A DNA stretch of 64,000 nucleotides from Acidobacteriota bacterium (GTDB lineage: Bacteria > Acidobacteriota > Thermoanaerobaculia > UBA5066 > Gp7-AA6): positions 18,466 to 82,465 of the forward strand of contig JAIVJS010000005.1 of assembly GCA_020199905.1 (NCBI GenBank), read 5' to 3'. The notes under the pieces are model-generated. The model saw only the letters and a program-made list of their open reading frames with translations, did no database searches and was not told the DNA's origin. The number at the start of each line of letters is the position of its first letter. Position 1 is the first letter of the stretch. This document shows, piece by piece, positions 17,351-25,904 of the stretch. A program made the position numbers and the translations under genes.

Positions 17351-18624
17351 CGACGACCACGGCCCCCTTCACGAAGGAAGCGTTCGAGCGGCTCGAAGAG
17401 GAGCGGCTGCCGGTCTATGCCTCCAGGAGCGGCCGCGCCGGGAGACCGCGCGGGCCCGCCGCGGCGATGCCCGGCGACCATCGGACGGAGTACGCGCGCG
17501 ACCGGGATCGCATCGTTCACTCGCGGGCGTTCCGCCGGCTGAAGCACAAGACACAGGTCTTCATCCCCTACGAAGGTGATCACTTCCGCACGCGCTTGAC
17601 GCATACGATCGAGGTCTCGCAGATCGCTCGCAGCGCGGCGAGGTCGCTCGGCCTGAACGAAGACCTGACGGAGGCGATCGCCCTCGGACACGATCTCGGT
17701 CACACCCCCTTCGGGCACTCGGGAGAGCGGATCCTCGATCGGCTTCTGCGCGAGAGCCATCCTCACGCGGGCGGGTTCAAGCACAACTACCAGGGAGTGC
17801 GGGTCGTCGACCGGCTCGAGAAGCGGTACGACGAGCCCGGCCTGAACCTGACTCACGACGTGCGGGAGGGCATCCTGAAGCACACGACGTGGAAAATGGA
17901 TTTCCCCTTCCCCCTGGAATTCCGGGAGGGGTTGCGCTTCCAGTCCGGCGGGACCCTCGAGGCGCAGCTCGTCAATTGGAGCGACGAGATCGCCCAGCAG
18001 ACCCACGACCTCGAGGACGGGCTGCCGCTCGCCGAAGAGGAGGAGATCGAGGCGCTCGAGATCTCCCGCGCCGTGCGGGGCGAGCGCCCTCGCGCCGGAG
18101 ACCCGGCCTCCCGGCGCGCGGGCCTGATCCGCGGGATGATCGCGGTGCTGACCTCCGATCTCGTCGAAGCCTCGCGCCACCGGATCGAGCGCTGGACGGA
18201 AACCGAAGGGATCGCCACCCCGGACGATTTTGTCGCGCGCCGCGAGCGGCTGCCGGGCGACCTCATTTCCTTCAGCGACAGGGGCAAGCGCCTCTACCGC
18301 GAGCTGAAGGACTTCGTATACCGCCACGTCATTCATTCGTTTCCCGTTTCACGGCACGATGGGCACGCGCGTCGCGTCGTCGCGGGCGTCTTTCTCGCCT
18401 ATCGCGAGAACCCGCGCCTGCTGCCGGATTCGGTCCTCCTCTCGGTCAGCGAGGAGCTTGGAGTTCGGTTCCTCCGCGAGGTATCGCTTCGAGACGTCGA
18501 CGCCGAAATAGAGGAGCGCTACCGCATGCGGCCCGAGTTCTTCCGGGCGATCGCCGACCACATCGCCGGGATGACGGACAGCTATTGCAACGCCGAGTAC
18601 AAAGAGCTCGCGACGGGATCCTGA
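17347..18624 (+). CDS. dgt: dGTP triphosphohydrolase-like HD-domain protein
   Basis: 425 aa from TTG 17347, coupled to folC. Deoxyguanosinetriphosphate triphosphohydrolase-like (type 2) family, which splits dNTPs to nucleoside and triphosphate. HD residues are visible in FRTRLTHTIEVSQIAR, IALGHDLGHTPFGHSGE (~115-130) and the later TSDLVEASRHRI and NWSDEIAQQTHDLEDGL blocks. The N-terminal RTEYARDRDRIVHSRAFRRL and KHKTQVFIPYEGDH blocks are typical. Cytoplasmic nucleotide-pool control; substrate range not decided from sequence. A GTG/ATG start further in is possible but would cut conserved sequence. Confidence 0.9.
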   Translation: MTTTTAPFTKEAFERLEEERLPVYASRSGRAGRPRGPAAAMPGDHRTEYARDRDRIVHSRAFRRLKHKTQVFIPYEGDHFRTRLTHTIEVSQIARSAARSLGLNEDLTEAIALGHDLGHTPFGHSGERILDRLLRESHPHAGGFKHNYQGVRVVDRLEKRYDEPGLNLTHDVREGILKHTTWKMDFPFPLEFREGLRFQSGGTLEAQLVNWSDEIAQQTHDLEDGLPLAEEEEIEALEISRAVRGERPRAGDPASRRAGLIRGMIAVLTSDLVEASRHRIERWTETEGIATPDDFVARRERLPGDLISFSDRGKRLYRELKDFVYRHVIHSFPVSRHDGHARRVVAGVFLAYRENPRLLPDSVLLSVSEELGVRFLREVSLRDVDAEIEERYRMRPEFFRAIADHIAGMTDSYCNAEYKELATGS

Positions 18625-18651
18625 CGGGATCGTTTTTCGAAAGGGACGGCC

Positions 18652-19929
18652 ATGAGCATCGGCAAGACCACGGTTCCCGCCTCGATGGCGCTCCTGAACC
18701 GCGACCTGGCGGTGGCCGACCCCGAGGTCGCCCGCTGGATCGGGGAGGAAGAGCGGCGCCAGAACGAAGGGATCGAGCTGATCGCCTCCGAGAACTGGGT
18801 CTCGCGCGCGGTTCGAGAGGCGCAGGGCTCGGTGCTGACCAACAAGTACGCCGAGGGGTATCCCGGGAAGCGCTACTACGGCGGCTGCGAGTTCATCGAT
18901 CAGATCGAAACGCTCGCCATCGACCGCGCCAAAGCGCTCTTCGGCGCCGAGCACGCCAACGTGCAGCCGCACTCGGGATCGCAGGCGAACATGGCCGTCT
19001 ACCTCACGTCGCTCAAGGCGGGCGACACGATCCTCGGGATGAACCTCTCTCACGGGGGGCACCTCACGCACGGCCACCCGCTTTCGTTCTCGGGACGCGA
19101 GTACAAAGTCGTGGCGTACGGCGTCCGGCGGGAAGACGAGCGAATCGACTACGACGCTCTCGCGGAGCTCGCGCGCGAGCACCGGCCAAAGATGATCATC
19201 GCCGGCGCGAGCGCGTATGCGCGTGAGATCGACTTCCGCCGTTTCGGGGAGATCGCGGACGAGGTCGGCTCCGATCTCATGGTCGACATCGCGCACATCG
19301 CGGGCCTCGTGCTCGCCGGGATCCACCCGTCCCCGGTTCCCCACGCCGCATTCGTGACGAGCACGACCCACAAGACGCTGCGGGGACCGCGGGGCGGATT
19401 GATTCTCTGCCGCGCCGCGCGGGCGAAGGACCTCGACCGGAACGTCTTCCCCGGCGTGCAGGGGGGCCCGCTCGAGCACGTCATCGCGGCCAAGGCCGTC
19501 TCGTTCCACGAAGCGGCGGCTCCGGAGTTCGCGGACTACCAGCGCGCGATCGTCGAGAATGCCAGGGCCCTCGCGGGAGCGATCTCCCGCCGCGGCTTCC
19601 GTCTCGTCTCGGGCGGAACCGACAACCACCTCGTCCTGGTCGACGTGGGCTCGCGCGGCCTCTCCGGAAAAGAGGCGGAGAAGATGCTCGAAAAGGTCCG
19701 GCTGACGGTGAACAAGAACACGATCCCGTTCGACACGCGGCCGCCCGCCGTCGCGTCCGGGATCCGGATCGGAACTCCTGCGGTGACGACGCGCGGAATG
19801 GGGATCGCGGAGATGGAGATCATCGGAGAATCGATCGTGCGCATCCTCGAAGCGCCCGCGGATGAAGCCGTCGCCGCCTCCGTCCGCGGCACGGTCTCGG
19901 AGCTCTGCGCGGCCTTCCCGCTGAGATAA
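18652..19929 (+). CDS. glyA: Serine hydroxymethyltransferase
   Basis: PLP enzyme converting serine and tetrahydrofolate to glycine and methylene-THF. 425 aa, normal. Motifs: [66 protein letters not shown], and the PLP lysine in [14 protein letters not shown] (~240). The start has an upstream AAAGGGA Shine-Dalgarno. Next to folC, so the one-carbon/folate genes are clustered. Complete. Confidence 0.96.
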   Translation: MSIGKTTVPASMALLNRDLAVADPEVARWIGEEERRQNEGIELIASENWVSRAVREAQGSVLTNKYAEGYPGKRYYGGCEFIDQIETLAIDRAKALFGAEHANVQPHSGSQANMAVYLTSLKAGDTILGMNLSHGGHLTHGHPLSFSGREYKVVAYGVRREDERIDYDALAELAREHRPKMIIAGASAYAREIDFRRFGEIADEVGSDLMVDIAHIAGLVLAGIHPSPVPHAAFVTSTTHKTLRGPRGGLILCRAARAKDLDRNVFPGVQGGPLEHVIAAKAVSFHEAAAPEFADYQRAIVENARALAGAISRRGFRLVSGGTDNHLVLVDVGSRGLSGKEAEKMLEKVRLTVNKNTIPFDTRPPAVASGIRIGTPAVTTRGMGIAEMEIIGESIVRILEAPADEAVAASVRGTVSELCAAFPLR

Positions 19930-19945
19930 CGGCAGGAGTCCCGGG

Positions 19946-20419
19946 ATTCCAACCGCCCTTCCGGCCTTCGTATCCCCGCGGCGGGCGCTCGCCGCGGCCG
20001 CGGCCGTCTGCCTCGCGGCGCGGCTTCTCTTCCGCGCGGTCCCGCCCGGCATCGGAGGCCAGCTGCGGGCCCTCTCGGCGGCCGCCGACCTCGACCCCGC
20101 CGTTCGTCGCGTCGCGACGGCTCCCGCGCGCTTCGACCGGAGGTACTTCGTTTTCCTGGAGTCCGCCCGGCGGGCGCTGCCCGAGGGAGCGAGCGGGGTG
20201 GCGCTCTTCGCACCCGGAGCCGACGAATCCGCGTTCTACCTCGCCGTGTACGAATTCGCGCCGCTGCCGGTGCGGCTGAACCCGCCGTCGGTGTCTCCCG
20301 GCTGGCTCGCGGCCGTCTACGGAGCGGGGCGGCCCCCCGGGTGGACGGCGGTTCGCGAGCTCCCCGGCGGAGTCCTGATGCAGGCCCCGCCGGGCGCTTC
20401 CGGAGAGCCGCCTCGTTGA
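19946..20419 (+). CDS. Hypothetical membrane-anchored protein, no canonical start codon
   Basis: An open frame runs from the end of glyA to TGA 20419 and codes for a plausible protein: a short leader, a hydrophobic anchor (ALAAAAAVCLAARLLFRAV), then a soluble domain (RYFVFLESARRALPEGASGV; FYLAVYEFAPLPVRL). No ATG, GTG or TTG exists in frame before GTG 20198, which would remove the anchor and half the domain. The best initiation site is ATT 19946, 7 nt after a GGCAGGAG Shine-Dalgarno; ATT starts are rare but known (infC). The stop overlaps the next start (TTGA). Function unknown; probably partners the GT-C-like protein. Confidence 0.5.
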   Translation: MPTALPAFVSPRRALAAAAAVCLAARLLFRAVPPGIGGQLRALSAAADLDPAVRRVATAPARFDRRYFVFLESARRALPEGASGVALFAPGADESAFYLAVYEFAPLPVRLNPPSVSPGWLAAVYGAGRPPGWTAVRELPGGVLMQAPPGASGEPPR

Positions 20420-21816
20420 CGGCGCTCGGCGCCTCGCTGGCGGAGATGGCGGTCCTGCTGCTGGCCGCCGGCGCGGCCGGTTTCTTCGCGGCGGGGGCGC
20501 TCCATCCCGCCGGCTCCGCGCACCGTGCCGAGCGGATCGGCTGGGGAGTCTGTCTCGGCCTTGCCTTCCTTTCGGGCGCCGCTCTGCTCGCGTCGCTCGG
20601 CGGCCCCCACCCGCGCGTGGGTTTGGCGATCCTGGCCGTGGCCGGCGCCGCGGCGGGCCGGCTCCTTGCGCCCCGCGGTCCCGCGTCGATGCCTCCCCCC
20701 GCCGGGCGGCATCGCGCGGCGCACACGTTGCTCGGGCTGACGGCTGCCGCCGGTGTCCTTCTCTACGCCCTTCGAGCCGTCATCCGGCCGATGTGGTCGA
20801 TCGATTTCCTGGCGATCTGGGGTCTCAAGGGGCGGACGATCTTCGCGGCGGGCGCGATCCCCCGGTGGCTTTCGGACCCTCGCCTCGCGGGCTTCTCGCA
20901 TCCCGAGTACCCGCTGGGGCTGCCTCTTCTCTACGCCGGGGCTTCGGGCGTGATCGGGAGGTGGGACGACCAGGCGCTGGCGCTCTTGTTCCCCGCGTTC
21001 CAGATCGCGACGCTCGCGGTCCTGTTTGGATGGCTGCGCCGCCGTGGCGCCGGCCGCGGTGTCACGCTGGCCGCGGTCGCCCTTCTCGCGCTGTTCGAGC
21101 CGCTCTACTCCGGCTTCCTGACGGGGATGGCGGACGTCCCGCTATCTGTCGCGGTGCTCCTCGTCGGGACTGCGCTGTCGGATGCGATGGACGGAACCGA
21201 CTCGCGCGCTCTCGCCCGCCTGGCGGTCGCGTCTCTGCTCGCGAGCTCCGTCAAGAACGAGGGCCTTTTCCTGGCCTCTGCGGCGGCGGCGGTCGCGATT
21301 CTCGCCCCGCGCGGCGCGGCGGACCGGAGTCGGCGGTTGCAAGCGGCTGCGGCGGCGATTCTCCCGGCGGCGTCGCTGACAATCGTCGTGAGGGCGGTTC
21401 GCGGCGCCGCGCCCCTCCGGGACTTCGACTTCGGTCTGCTGGCGCCCTCTCGCCTCGGCGAGTTTCTGGCGCGGGCGGCGGAAGCTGTTTCCGCGGACGC
21501 CCACGTCGCCGCGCGGTCGTGGATCTTTCCGGCCTCGATCGCGGTCCTCGTCCTCGCGGGCCGGAGGGCCTCCTGGGCCGGACGCCTGCTCTGGCTCGCG
21601 GGCGCGGCCCTCGCCGTCTACCTCGCGCTCCCCGCCTTCGCGGTCCTGGGCCCCGAGTGGCTGGCTGAGACCACGCTGTTTCGCACCGCGGCGGCGCTGG
21701 TGCCGCTCGCCGCCGCCGGCATCGCCGGACGGCTCTCGGGGCCCGGAAGCGGAAAACGGGAAACGGGAAACGAAGAGCACCAATCCGACGCCGGCGCGGG
21801 GCCGGTTTCTGCCTAG
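20416..21816 (+). CDS. Polytopic membrane protein, GT-C glycosyltransferase-like
   Basis: 466 aa from TTG 20416, coupled to the preceding gene. At least ten hydrophobic segments, with a first large loop containing SIDFLAIWGLKGRTIFAAG and HPEYPLGLPLLYAG and acidic residues before it, and LTGMADVPLSVAVLLVGTAL plus ASSVKNEGLFLASAA later: the topology of lipid-linked sugar (GT-C fold) transferases such as the ArnT/PMT group. The specific family is not recognised. The C-terminal ~20 residues (GSGKRETGNEEHQSDAGAG) are encoded by GGGAAAC heptads. Its TAG stop and that of the convergent nucleotidyltransferase overlap in one CTAG. Confidence 0.6.
   Translation: MTALGASLAEMAVLLLAAGAAGFFAAGALHPAGSAHRAERIGWGVCLGLAFLSGAALLASLGGPHPRVGLAILAVAGAAAGRLLAPRGPASMPPPAGRHRAAHTLLGLTAAAGVLLYALRAVIRPMWSIDFLAIWGLKGRTIFAAGAIPRWLSDPRLAGFSHPEYPLGLPLLYAGASGVIGRWDDQALALLFPAFQIATLAVLFGWLRRRGAGRGVTLAAVALLALFEPLYSGFLTGMADVPLSVAVLLVGTALSDAMDGTDSRALARLAVASLLASSVKNEGLFLASAAAAVAILAPRGAADRSRRLQAAAAAILPAASLTIVVRAVRGAAPLRDFDFGLLAPSRLGEFLARAAEAVSADAHVAARSWIFPASIAVLVLAGRRASWAGRLLWLAGAALAVYLALPAFAVLGPEWLAETTLFRTAAALVPLAAAGIAGRLSGPGSGKRETGNEEHQSDAGAGPVSA
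21745..21772. repeat. heptads inside the 3' end of the GT-C-like gene
   Basis: GGAAAAC, GGGAAAC, GGGAAAC units are translated as part of the protein C-terminus, 45 bp before the shared CTAG stop of the two convergent genes. Confidence 0.6.
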
Positions 21817-22538
21817 GAGAAGAGCCGGCGCGCCTCCTCGAGGTCCTCCTTCGTATCGACCTCGATCGCGCGAAGGTCGCCGATGTCGATGGCGTAGACG
21901 CTCTCGCCGCCGGCAATGAGCTCGAGAAACGCGGACTCGTACCATTCATCGACGCGGCCCTCCGCGACCAGCCGCCGCTCGAGCACGGGGAGGAGACGCC
22001 GGACGAAGGCGGCGGAGAAGATCGCGAGACCGACCGATTCTCCGTGGGCGCGCCCGGAGATGCGTTTTCCGACGTCTTCGATGCGCCCGTCGCCCGCGAC
22101 GGAAACCTTCATCTCCTCTTCTCCCAGCGCGCCGCGGGTGCGCACCGCCAGGCGGTTGGCGCGAGAGTCGTCCATGAGAAGACGGACGACGGCGGCGTCG
22201 AAGAGCACGTCGGCGTCGAGCAGGAGAATCGGCTCGTCGACGCCGGAGAGCGCCAGCCGGAGCGAGAACGCGTTGTTCGTGTCGGCGTACTCCGCGTTGC
22301 GCCGGAAATCGAACCAGTCCGGAGGGAACTCGGACGTCAGCGCGCCCCGGAGCCGGTCGCCCTCGAACCCGTCGACGACCGTGATCCGGGTGATGCCTTG
22401 CGCCGCCAGAATCGAAACGGCGCGGGAAACGATCGAACGGCCTCCGACGTCGAGCAGGCATTTCGGCACGGCATCGGTCAGGGGCCGCAGCCTCTGCGCG
22501 GACCCCGCCGCCAGGAGGATGGCGCGGGCGAGCGTCAT
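21813..22538 (-). CDS. Nucleotidyltransferase (cytidylyltransferase-like, NTP_transferase family)
   Basis: 241 aa from ATG 22538 (MTLARAILLAAGSAQRLRPL). The Rossmann-type N-terminus has LLAAGSAQRLRPLTDAVPKC with the catalytic Lys in PKCLLDVGG, the substrate-positioning ADTNNAFSLRLAL block, and DADVLFDAAV for the metal. This pattern is that of LicC-like phosphocholine, inositol-1-phosphate or 2-aminoethylphosphonate cytidylyltransferases. Its start overlaps the stop of the CDP-alcohol phosphotransferase gene (ATGA), arguing that it makes the CDP-activated headgroup used by that enzyme. Substrate unknown. Convergent with the preceding plus-strand gene. Confidence 0.8.
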   Translation of the reverse strand: MTLARAILLAAGSAQRLRPLTDAVPKCLLDVGGRSIVSRAVSILAAQGITRITVVDGFEGDRLRGALTSEFPPDWFDFRRNAEYADTNNAFSLRLALSGVDEPILLLDADVLFDAAVVRLLMDDSRANRLAVRTRGALGEEEMKVSVAGDGRIEDVGKRISGRAHGESVGLAIFSAAFVRRLLPVLERRLVAEGRVDEWYESAFLELIAGGESVYAIDIGDLRAIEVDTKEDLEEARRLFS

Positions 22539-23434
22539 GCCGCGGCGCAGCGAATGGCGCGGCGCTCCGCCGCGAGGGTCAGAAACATCCAGAGATTTCC
22601 CGGGACGAGCGCGGCCCAGAAGTAGAGGTCGGGCCTGCCGAGCGCGCCCGCGAGGACGACGATCGCCGTGACGTGCATCGTGGGCCCGACCCAGACGCTT
22701 TTGCGAAGCACCGGCCGGTGGCACTCGGCCCAGCGCGCCGTCTCCGGCTCCTTCCATGCCTCCTCCGGCCGCGTCACCGGCTTCCACGCGGTGCGATAGA
22801 GCCGGTATCCCGCGATCAGGGCGCGTCCCGCGCGGTGGCCGCCCTGCGCGCGCCACGCCTCCGCCTGACGTTCCATCGCGCGAAGCTCGTCGGCGCGGTC
22901 CCGGCGGCGCCGGTAGACGCGGTCGAGCCAGGCGCCGCGCTTCTCGTCCAGGAAGGCGCACTGCCACGCCATCGAGGCGCCGGCGGCCACCGCGAGCCAC
23001 CACCAGTTAAAGCGCGCGGGCCGCGTCAGCTGAAGGGCGTGCGCCATCCCCAGGAAGACGGCCGTCGTGCCGACGTAATCGGCGGCTCCATCCACCAGGT
23101 ATCCGATCGACGAAGAGGATCCCTGCAGCCTCGCGAGCTGCCCGTCGGCGCAGTCGAGGACGTTGGCCGCAATGCAGGCGAGGCCCGCGGCCAGCGCCCA
23201 TGCGGGAGTGGCCCGCCAGAAGAAAACGCCCGCGGCCACGCCGAACAGCATGCTCGCGACGCTGACCTGGTTGGGGGTGACGCGGCTCTTCCGAAGCGGC
23301 CACGCAATCCAGAAGGCCAGCGGCCGGTAGAGGATCAGGTCGAGGCGCTCCTCGAGCTCGGGAGCCTTCAGAGACGCTTTATACGCGGCGGCCCGGCCCG
23401 GCGGCGGAGGTCGCTCCGCGCTCCCGGCGGCCAT
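22535..23434 (-). CDS. CDP-alcohol phosphatidyltransferase family protein
   Basis: 299 aa membrane enzyme that moves a phospho-alcohol from a CDP carrier to an acceptor alcohol. The complete family signature is present: D94xxD97G98xxA101R102, G111, D115, D119 (DCADGQLARLQG, then GYLVDGAADY), at the start of the second membrane segment. A long Arg/Glu-rich cytoplasmic loop (~150-215) is unusual. Not a close match to PgsA, PssA or cardiolipin synthase by eye. Coupled to the downstream nucleotidyltransferase and 14 nt after the aminotransferase, so probably part of a dedicated headgroup or polyol-phosphate pathway. Confidence 0.85.
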   Translation of the reverse strand: MAAGSAERPPPPGRAAAYKASLKAPELEERLDLILYRPLAFWIAWPLRKSRVTPNQVSVASMLFGVAAGVFFWRATPAWALAAGLACIAANVLDCADGQLARLQGSSSSIGYLVDGAADYVGTTAVFLGMAHALQLTRPARFNWWWLAVAAGASMAWQCAFLDEKRGAWLDRVYRRRRDRADELRAMERQAEAWRAQGGHRAGRALIAGYRLYRTAWKPVTRPEEAWKEPETARWAECHRPVLRKSVWVGPTMHVTAIVVLAGALGRPDLYFWAALVPGNLWMFLTLAAERRAIRCAAA

Positions 23435-23448
23435 GCTTCAGCAGCCTG

Positions 23449-24495
23449 TCAGGGGTACGCGAGCGCGGACGCGAGGACCTCGTGGAATGCGGCCACGAGG
23501 GTGGATGTCTCTTCGGGAGTTCCCAGAGTGATCCTCGCGCAGTCCCGGAAGGCGTCCTCCGAGAAGAACTTCAGCACGAGGCCGCGGCGGTCGAGCTCCG
23601 CGCGGATGTCGAAGACGGCGGAAGAGGGAAAGCGCGCGAGGACGAAATTCGCGTCCGAGTCGTAGGCCCGCACGCCCGGAAACGCGCGAAGGGCGGCGAG
23701 GACGCTTCGGCGGTCGGCGATGACGCTCGCGCGGACGCGCGCGTAGTAGGACGGGTTGGAAAGCGCGGCGAGGGCCAGCCGTTCCGAGATGCGGCTGTAA
23801 CCGAGGTTGCGGGAGGAGAATTTCAGGAAGCTTCCCAGCTCCTTTCCGGCGATTCCGTATCCGATGCGGGCGCCGGCCAGGCCGTACAGCTTGGAGAACG
23901 TGCGCAGCACGAGGAGGTTCGGGTGGCGATCCGTCATCGCCGCGGCGTCGTCGGAGGGCTCCTCGGAGAAACCGAAGTAGGCCTCGTCGTACACCACGAC
24001 GCAGTCGCGGAATGCTTCGAGGATCTCCGGCAGCCGCGAGCTCGGAAACCGGTTGCCGGTCGGGTTGTTGGGTGAGGAGATCAGCAGGATCCGCGCGGGC
24101 GTCGCCTTCTGGATCCGTTTCAGCGCCTCGATGTCGTACGCGTAGCCGGTGGCCGCCTCGACGATCGGATACTCGACCGTGACGCCGCTCACCTCGTCGG
24201 CGATCGAGCGGTAGTACCACCAGGAGGCGCTCGGGATGAGGCAGCGCTCGCCGGGCTTCACCCAGTGGTGGACGGCCTGTTTGAGCAGGTCCTCGCATCC
24301 GTAGCCGAGCAGGACCCGTTTTTCGGGGACCCCGTGCAGCGCGGCGAGCTTTTCGGACAGGGCGCTGTAGACCCCCCGCTGGAAGTCGCGCGTGTAGTTG
24401 AAGAGGATGTCCGGCGTCGCCTCGCGCAGCGCCGCCAGGCATTCCGGCGCGGGACCGTATCGGTTCTCATTCCGATCGAGGAGGATGGGCGTCAT
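23449..24495 (-). CDS. HisC/CobD-like class I/II aminotransferase
   Basis: 348 aa from ATG 24495 (MTPILLDRNENRYGPAPECL). PLP-dependent fold type I: LISSPNNPTGNRFPSS, VVVYDEAYFGFSEE, the PLP lysine in LRTFSKLYGLAGARIGYGI, and C-terminal SDANFVLARFPSS. Closest in pattern to histidinol-phosphate aminotransferase and threonine-phosphate decarboxylase. No other his genes are near; the position inside a coupled operon with a GT2, a CDP-alcohol phosphotransferase and a nucleotidyltransferase suggests it makes an amino-alcohol phosphate or similar headgroup precursor instead. Function by homology alone would be misleading. Its start overlaps the GT2 stop (ATGA). Confidence 0.8.
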   Translation of the reverse strand: MTPILLDRNENRYGPAPECLAALREATPDILFNYTRDFQRGVYSALSEKLAALHGVPEKRVLLGYGCEDLLKQAVHHWVKPGERCLIPSASWWYYRSIADEVSGVTVEYPIVEAATGYAYDIEALKRIQKATPARILLISSPNNPTGNRFPSSRLPEILEAFRDCVVVYDEAYFGFSEEPSDDAAAMTDRHPNLLVLRTFSKLYGLAGARIGYGIAGKELGSFLKFSSRNLGYSRISERLALAALSNPSYYARVRASVIADRRSVLAALRAFPGVRAYDSDANFVLARFPSSAVFDIRAELDRRGLVLKFFSEDAFRDCARITLGTPEETSTLVAAFHEVLASALAYP

Positions 24496-25103
24496 CGGCA
24501 GATGGAGGGGAATTCTATTACGGGGAATCCCGCCACCCGGGCGTCCCGGAACAGGCTGCGGGCGACGTCGCCGCGAAATAGCTTGAAACCGCACTGCGTG
24601 TCCGCGATTCCGTGCACGGCGAACAGGCGCACGAGCAGGTTCCCCGTGCGGCCCAGAAGCCGCCGGTGGAAGGGCTGCGGGCGCCGCACGAGGGTCTGGT
24701 CCAGGGCCCGCGACCCGATCGCCACCGGATGCGTCGGGAGCCGCTCCGCGAGCTTGACCCACTCCGTGAGAGGCGTCGAAAGATCCGTGTCGCTCACCAG
24801 CACCGGGCTTCCGCGGGAGCCGAGAACGCCCGTGCGGATAGCCGCGCCCTTTCCGAGGTTCCGGGGGTGCGCCAGAACCGAGAGCGTCAGGCCGCTCTCC
24901 CGCGCCGCCGCCCGCGCGGAGTCCGCCGTGCCGTCCGTCGAACCGTCATCCACCAGGATCACCTCCCAGTCCCATCCGCCGGGCCGCATGGCCGCCCACT
25001 GCGCGACGACGTGCAGAGAGGCGGCGACCCGATGGCTCTCGTTGTAGGCGGGAATGATGAGGGATGCGAGCTCTGCCGCGTCGGAACGACCTGGCGGGCT
25101 CAT
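24492..25103 (-). CDS. Family 2 glycosyltransferase (dolichyl-phosphate glucosyltransferase-like), C-terminally short
   Basis: 203 aa from ATG 25103. GT-A fold with SLIIPAYNESHRVAASLHVV, EVILVDDGSTDGTAD, LAHPRNLGKGAAIRTGVLGS, the DTDLSTPLTEW metal site and GIADTQCGFKLFRGDVAR. This matches polyprenyl-phosphate glucosyltransferases (DPG synthase type). Family members continue through a F/D-x-E-L/F-L-Y-L-A block and ~40 more residues; here the protein ends abruptly at VAGFPVIEFPSICR and overlaps the next start, so an internal and C-terminal loss is likely. Activity uncertain. Start overlaps the methyltransferase stop (ATGA). Confidence 0.78.
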   Translation of the reverse strand: MSPPGRSDAAELASLIIPAYNESHRVAASLHVVAQWAAMRPGGWDWEVILVDDGSTDGTADSARAAARESGLTLSVLAHPRNLGKGAAIRTGVLGSRGSPVLVSDTDLSTPLTEWVKLAERLPTHPVAIGSRALDQTLVRRPQPFHRRLLGRTGNLLVRLFAVHGIADTQCGFKLFRGDVARSLFRDARVAGFPVIEFPSICR

Positions 25104-25783
25104 CCCTTTCCGCTTTCGAAGACGAACTGGTAGCCGAAGAGCGTGGGCAAGGACCGCGCCGTGAGCTGTGAAAATCCGCGCGTCGGGCCGCTCCAGGGCG
25201 GCGCGCCGAGCGCCGGCAGAGCGAGCTCGTACGGCATGGCCGTGGGCTCGGCGGAGCGCACCCGGAATCCGGAGCTCTCGAGAAGATGGCGCGCGCTCGC
25301 GAGCGTGTAGAAGGAAACGTGCGTGCGGTCCAGGATTCCCCGTTCCGTGTAGCGGAAGTGGCCGAGCAGCAATCCCAGGCGGATGGAGATGTTCGCGATG
25401 TTGGGAAGCGACACCAGCAGCGTTCCGCCCTCGCGGAGCCAGCCACGGATCCGCTCGAGCAGCGCCTCGGGGCGCACCAGGTGCTCGAGGACGTCCGCGC
25501 ACACGACGACGTCGAAGGGCGCGTCCCAGGGCCCGGCGTCCATCGCGTCGGCCGCGTGCCACGCGTCGTACCCCTCGCGCGCCGAGGCCGGAAGGTCCGT
25601 GTCGGGCTCGACCCCGGCCAGAAAGGAGCACCGGTCGCGGACCGCACGCCCCAGGTGCCCTCCCGCCGCGCCGAGGTCGAGAAGCCTCAACCCGGGAGGC
25701 ATCGCGCGAATCCGACGGCGAAGAAGATCGTGCGACGACCCGGGAATCTCCTTCCAGACATATTTTTCGGAGGAGTGGGACAA
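25100..25783 (-). CDS. Class I SAM-dependent methyltransferase
   Basis: 227 aa from TTG 25783. SAM-binding motif I LRLLDLGAAGGHLGRAVRDR, motif II DVVVCADVLEHLVRPEALLE, and LLVSLPNIANISIRLGLLLG followed by HFRYTERGILDRTHVSFYTL, a pattern seen in Methyltransf_23-type enzymes of envelope polysaccharide clusters. First gene of the five-gene coupled operon. There is no Shine-Dalgarno; upstream is pure heptad repeat. Substrate unknown, perhaps a sugar or the headgroup made by this operon. Confidence 0.8.
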   Translation of the reverse strand: MSHSSEKYVWKEIPGSSHDLLRRRIRAMPPGLRLLDLGAAGGHLGRAVRDRCSFLAGVEPDTDLPASAREGYDAWHAADAMDAGPWDAPFDVVVCADVLEHLVRPEALLERIRGWLREGGTLLVSLPNIANISIRLGLLLGHFRYTERGILDRTHVSFYTLASARHLLESSGFRVRSAEPTAMPYELALPALGAPPWSGPTRGFSQLTARSLPTLFGYQFVFESGKG

Positions 25784-25904
25784 GGAGTTATCAGCCAGTC
25801 AGTAATCAGCAGTCAGTAATCAGTAATCAGTTTTCAGGTGTCGGAAACCCGCGCCATTGTCCCGCGTTTCGGCAACCGAGAACTGAGAGCGGAAGACCGA
25901 AGAC
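25784..25904. repeat. heptad array filling the nadE-methyltransferase spacer
   Basis: Sense for nadE (minus), the TGA stop (25907-25905) is followed without a gap by GTCTTCG, GTCTTCC, GCTCTCA, GTTCTCG; further on come ATTACTG units close to the methyltransferase start. The 121-bp spacer is almost entirely 7-bp periodic. Confidence 0.85.

Noticed and set aside
23449..24495. Calling the aminotransferase hisC
   Set aside because: Fold and motifs fit, but there are no other histidine genes and the operon context points to a different substrate.
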